Shown here: positions 61,399 to 64,000 of the stretch, in pieces
Position numbering within the stretch: position 1 is the stretch's first letter
How the letters are laid out: each line of letters opens with the position of its first letter
NCBI RefSeq assembly: GCF_003399645.1
Contig: NZ_NBXD01000029.1
Location: forward strand, 1-64,000
From: Subtercola boreus
Lineage (GTDB): Bacteria > Actinomycetota > Actinomycetes > Actinomycetales > Microbacteriaceae
Reading direction: 5' to 3'
Length of the DNA: 64,000 bases
Position numbers and translations under genes: made by a program
The notes under the pieces: model-generated
The model's input: the letters and a program-made list of their open reading frames with translations, nothing else
Told to the model about the DNA's origin: nothing
Databases searched by the model: none

Positions 61399-63888
61399 CT
61401 AGACCTTGTCGATCGAGATCGCGTCGGCTGCGGTGATCTCCGCGAGCGGCTCGGGCGATGTCGTCAGGAAGGTGAACTCACCCTCGACGAAGTCGACGAA
61501 GATGTGGTCGCCCGCATTGAGTTCACCCTGCAGGATGCGCTCGGAGAGCCGGTCCTCGACCTCGTTCTGCATCGCGCGGCGCAGCGGCCGGGCACCGAGC
61601 GACGGGTCGAACCCGACCTCGATGAGGCGCTCCTTGCTCGAGAGCGACAGCTCTATGGTGAGGTCGCGGTCGAGCAGACGATCGCGCAGGCGGCCGATGA
61701 ACAGGTCGACGATCTGCAGCAGCTCCTCTTTCGACAGCTGCGGGAACACGATCGTGTCGTCGACGCGGTTCAGGAACTCGGGCTTGAAGTGCTTCTTCAG
61801 CTCTTCGTTGACCTTGCCCTTCATTCGGTCGTAAGACGTCGAGACGTTCGTGGTCGACTGGAAACCGATCGGCGAACCCGTGATGTCTTTCGTACCGAGG
61901 TTGGTGGTCATGATGATCACGGTGTTCTTGAAGTCGACGACGCGGCCCTGGCCATCGGTCAACCGACCCTCTTCCAGAATCTGGAGGAGGGAGTTGAAGA
62001 TGTCGGGGTGCGCCTTCTCGATCTCGTCGAACAGCACCACGGAGAACGGCTTGCGGCGCACCTTCTCGGTGAGCTGTCCACCCTCTTCGAAGCCGACGAA
62101 CCCGGGAGGGGCACCGAACAGCCGCGAAACGGTGTGCTTCTCGCCGTACTCGCTCATGTCGAGCGAGATGAGGGCGTTCTCGTCGTCGAACAGGAACTCG
62201 GCCAACGCCTTGGCGAGCTCGGTCTTACCGACACCCGTGGGGCCGGCGAAGATGAACGATCCCGAGGGGCGCTTCGGGTCTTTCAGGCCCGAGCGGGTGC
62301 GGCGGATGGTGCGCGACAGGGCCGCGATCGCCTCCTCCTGGCCGATGACCCGCTGGTGCAGGGCCTTCTCCATGAACATGAGCCGCGAGGACTCCTCCTC
62401 GGTGAGCTTGAAGACCGGGATGCCGGTGGCCTGCGCCAGCACCTCGGCGATCAGCCCCTCGTCGACGATGCCCGACGCCTTGACGTCGCCCGACTTCCAC
62501 TTCTTCTCGAGGCGCAGACGCTCACCGAGGAGGTTCTTCTCCTCGTCGCGGAGCGCGGCGGCCTTCTCGAAGTCCTGCTCCTCGATCGCCGCCTCCTTGC
62601 GACCGCGGACGGTCGAGATGCGGTCGTCGAACTCGCGGAGCTCCGGCGGGGCCGAGAGGATCGAGAGGCGCAGGCGCGCGCCGGCCTCGTCGATCAGGTC
62701 GATGGCCTTGTCGGGCAGGAAGCGGTCGGCGACATAGCGGTCGGCGAGGTTCGCCGCAGCCACGATGGCGCCATCCGTGATAGAGACCTTGTGGAAGGCC
62801 TCGTACTTGTCGCGCAGCCCCTTGAGGATGTTGATCGTGTGGGGCAGGTTCGGCTCGGCGACCTGGATGGGCTGGAACCGGCGCTCGAGCGCCGCATCCT
62901 TCTCGAAGTGCTTGCGGTACTCGTCCAGCGTGGTCGCGCCAATGGTCTGCAGCTCACCGCGGGCAAGCAGCGGCTTCAGGATGCTCGCCGCGTCGATCGC
63001 GCCTTCTGCGGCACCCGCACCGACCAGGGTGTGGATCTCGTCGATGAAGGTGATGATGTCACCGCGGGTGCGGATCTCCTTCGTGACCTTCTTCAGACGC
63101 TCTTCGAAGTCACCGCGGTAGCGGCTGCCGGCGATGAGCGAACCGAGGTCGAGCGTGTAGAGCTGCTTGTCTTTCAGCGTCTCGGGAACGTCGCCGCGAA
63201 CGATCGCCTGGGCGAGGCCCTCGACCACCGCGGTCTTGCCGACGCCGGGCTCACCGATGAGAACGGGGTTGTTCTTCGAACGGCGAGACAGGATCTGCAT
63301 GACCCGCTCGATCTCTTTCTCACGCCCGATGACCGGGTCGAGCTTGTTGTCGCGCGCGGCCTGCGTCAGGTTGCGCCCGAACTGGTCGAGGATCTGCGAG
63401 CCCTTGTCGGGAGCCTGGTCGTTGCCGCCCACTGCCACCGCCTCCTTGCCCTGGTACCCGCTCAGCAGCTGGATGACCTGCTGGCGAACTCGGTTCAGGT
63501 CGGCGCCGAGCTTGACGAGCACCTGCGCGGCGACGCCCTCGCCCTCGCGGATGAGGCCGAGCAGGATGTGCTCGGTACCGATGTAGTTGTGGCCCAGCTG
63601 CAGCGCCTCGCGAAGCGACAGCTCGAGCACCTTCTTCGCACGCGGCGTGAAGGGAATGTGGCCGGTGGGCTGCTGCTGGCCCTGGCCGATGATGTCTTGC
63701 ACCTGCTCGCGCACGGCGTCGAGCGAGATACCGAGGGACTCGAGCGCCTTGGCAGCGACGCCCTCACCCTCGTGGATCAGCCCGAGCAGGATGTGCTCGG
63801 TACCGATGTAGTTGTGGTTGAGCATCTTGGCCTCTTCTTGGGCCAAAACGACGACGCGACGGGCACGGTCGGTAAATCTCTCAAACAT
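61399..63888 (-). CDS. clpC: ATP-dependent Clp protease ATPase subunit ClpC
   Basis: 829 aa, full length; AGGAG lies 5-6 nt before the ATG. Two Clp-N repeats (about 1-145) start [20 protein letters not shown]. The first AAA+ module has Walker A GEPGVGKT and Walker B FIDEIHT. The UVR/coiled-coil middle segment reads [18 protein letters not shown], and the second AAA+ module has Walker [10 protein letters not shown] and Walker [12 protein letters not shown]. ClpC unfolds proteins for the ClpP1P2 peptidase and is essential in many actinobacteria. Its promoter region runs to the window edge. Confidence 0.98.
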   Translation of the reverse strand: MFERFTDRARRVVVLAQEEAKMLNHNYIGTEHILLGLIHEGEGVAAKALESLGISLDAVREQVQDIIGQGQQQPTGHIPFTPRAKKVLELSLREALQLGHNYIGTEHILLGLIREGEGVAAQVLVKLGADLNRVRQQVIQLLSGYQGKEAVAVGGNDQAPDKGSQILDQFGRNLTQAARDNKLDPVIGREKEIERVMQILSRRSKNNPVLIGEPGVGKTAVVEGLAQAIVRGDVPETLKDKQLYTLDLGSLIAGSRYRGDFEERLKKVTKEIRTRGDIITFIDEIHTLVGAGAAEGAIDAASILKPLLARGELQTIGATTLDEYRKHFEKDAALERRFQPIQVAEPNLPHTINILKGLRDKYEAFHKVSITDGAIVAAANLADRYVADRFLPDKAIDLIDEAGARLRLSILSAPPELREFDDRISTVRGRKEAAIEEQDFEKAAALRDEEKNLLGERLRLEKKWKSGDVKASGIVDEGLIAEVLAQATGIPVFKLTEEESSRLMFMEKALHQRVIGQEEAIAALSRTIRRTRSGLKDPKRPSGSFIFAGPTGVGKTELAKALAEFLFDDENALISLDMSEYGEKHTVSRLFGAPPGFVGFEEGGQLTEKVRRKPFSVVLFDEIEKAHPDIFNSLLQILEEGRLTDGQGRVVDFKNTVIIMTTNLGTKDITGSPIGFQSTTNVSTSYDRMKGKVNEELKKHFKPEFLNRVDDTIVFPQLSKEELLQIVDLFIGRLRDRLLDRDLTIELSLSSKERLIEVGFDPSLGARPLRRAMQNEVEDRLSERILQGELNAGDHIFVDFVEGEFTFLTTSPEPLAEITAADAISIDKV

Positions 63889-64000
63889 GCTGACTCCTTG
63901 GGTACCGGGGCAGAGACGGTATCCGGTACATAAATGTTAACGAGAGGGGGCTGTTCCTGCTGCCCTGTTCGCCGTGGGCAGATAAATGCGTCGGATGCGG
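63889..64000. other. clpC upstream region
   Basis: 112 bp to the window edge. It holds the clpC ribosome site and an inverted repeat GTACCGG (63902-63908)/CCGGTAC (63923-63929), beside an AT-rich stretch (TACATAAATGTTAAC) that probably contains the promoter. I cannot fix the -10 and -35 boxes. Confidence 0.4.

Noticed and set aside
61132-63933. A 933-codon open frame on the plus strand opposite clpC
   Set aside because: Antisense shadow of clpC; its composition is dominated by Asp, Glu, Leu and Arg with no recognisable domain.

Overview
The window is about 64 kb of high-GC DNA from an actinobacterium, most likely a member of the Microbacteriaceae or a close relative. The grounds are the strong GC bias in third codon positions, typical actinobacterial families (FBP zinc-finger protein, short Rv2747-like ArgA, AfsR-type regulator, ClpC, DUF4232), and many apparently leaderless genes in which a TANNNT -10 box sits 6-7 nt before the start codon. 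The genus cannot be fixed from the sequence alone.

Layout. 1-2.6 kb: the end of an unknown gene, a shared hairpin, and a secreted Ig-like/CnaB-like surface protein. 2.6-7.6 kb: a pyridoxal-reductase-like AKR, then a module resembling the Bacillus mhq quinone-detoxification genes (ring-cleaving dioxygenase, carboxylesterase, FBP protein) facing a MarR regulator, with an Old Yellow Enzyme next to it. 7.7-10.8 kb: molybdate uptake (HTH-Mop protein, modABC). 10.9-16.8 kb: an epoxide hydrolase broken by a stop codon, a large AfsR-like ATPase regulator and a DrrAB-like ABC exporter. 17-19.5 kb: a methyltransferase, and a TetR regulator divergent from an SDR across a perfect 13-bp inverted repeat.

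19.5-38.1 kb is a plant-polysaccharide sugar region. The first locus is a CUT1 ABC importer with GH31 and GH127 enzymes, divergent from a LacI regulator. The second is a LacI regulator followed by a second CUT1 importer with a GH1-like enzyme and a GH51 arabinofuranosidase. Each has its own perfect 18-bp palindrome. Between them lie a hydrolase fused to a polytopic membrane domain and an XRE/MmyB regulator. Together they suggest import and intracellular trimming of arabinose- and xylose-containing oligosaccharides.

38-49.5 kb is mixed: a 47-aa ORF, tRNA-Ser(CGA), an alpha/beta hydrolase with a CsbD-like tail, a decayed rtcB, a PIG-L deacetylase, a putative Fe(II)/2-oxoglutarate enzyme behind an IdeR/DtxR-like iron box, radA, a type-B carboxylesterase, two cell-envelope proteins and ptsI with an unusual low-complexity insert. 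49.6-56.0 kb is a six-gene, tightly overlapping operon (CapK-like adenylate-forming enzyme, unknown alpha/beta protein, GNAT-like protein, Acg-type nitroreductase, frameshifted HSL-type esterase, small conserved protein) whose pathway I cannot name; it is the best candidate for an undescribed system. 56-59.8 kb is the fructose PTS operon (DeoR regulator, fruK, EIIA, EIIBC), which would receive phosphate from the ptsI product. 59.9-64 kb holds a Nudix hydrolase, argA with a six-copy repeat, a 25-bp inverted repeat and clpC.

Three genes look broken: the epoxide hydrolase, rtcB and the HSL esterase. If these are not assembly errors, they point to ongoing gene loss.
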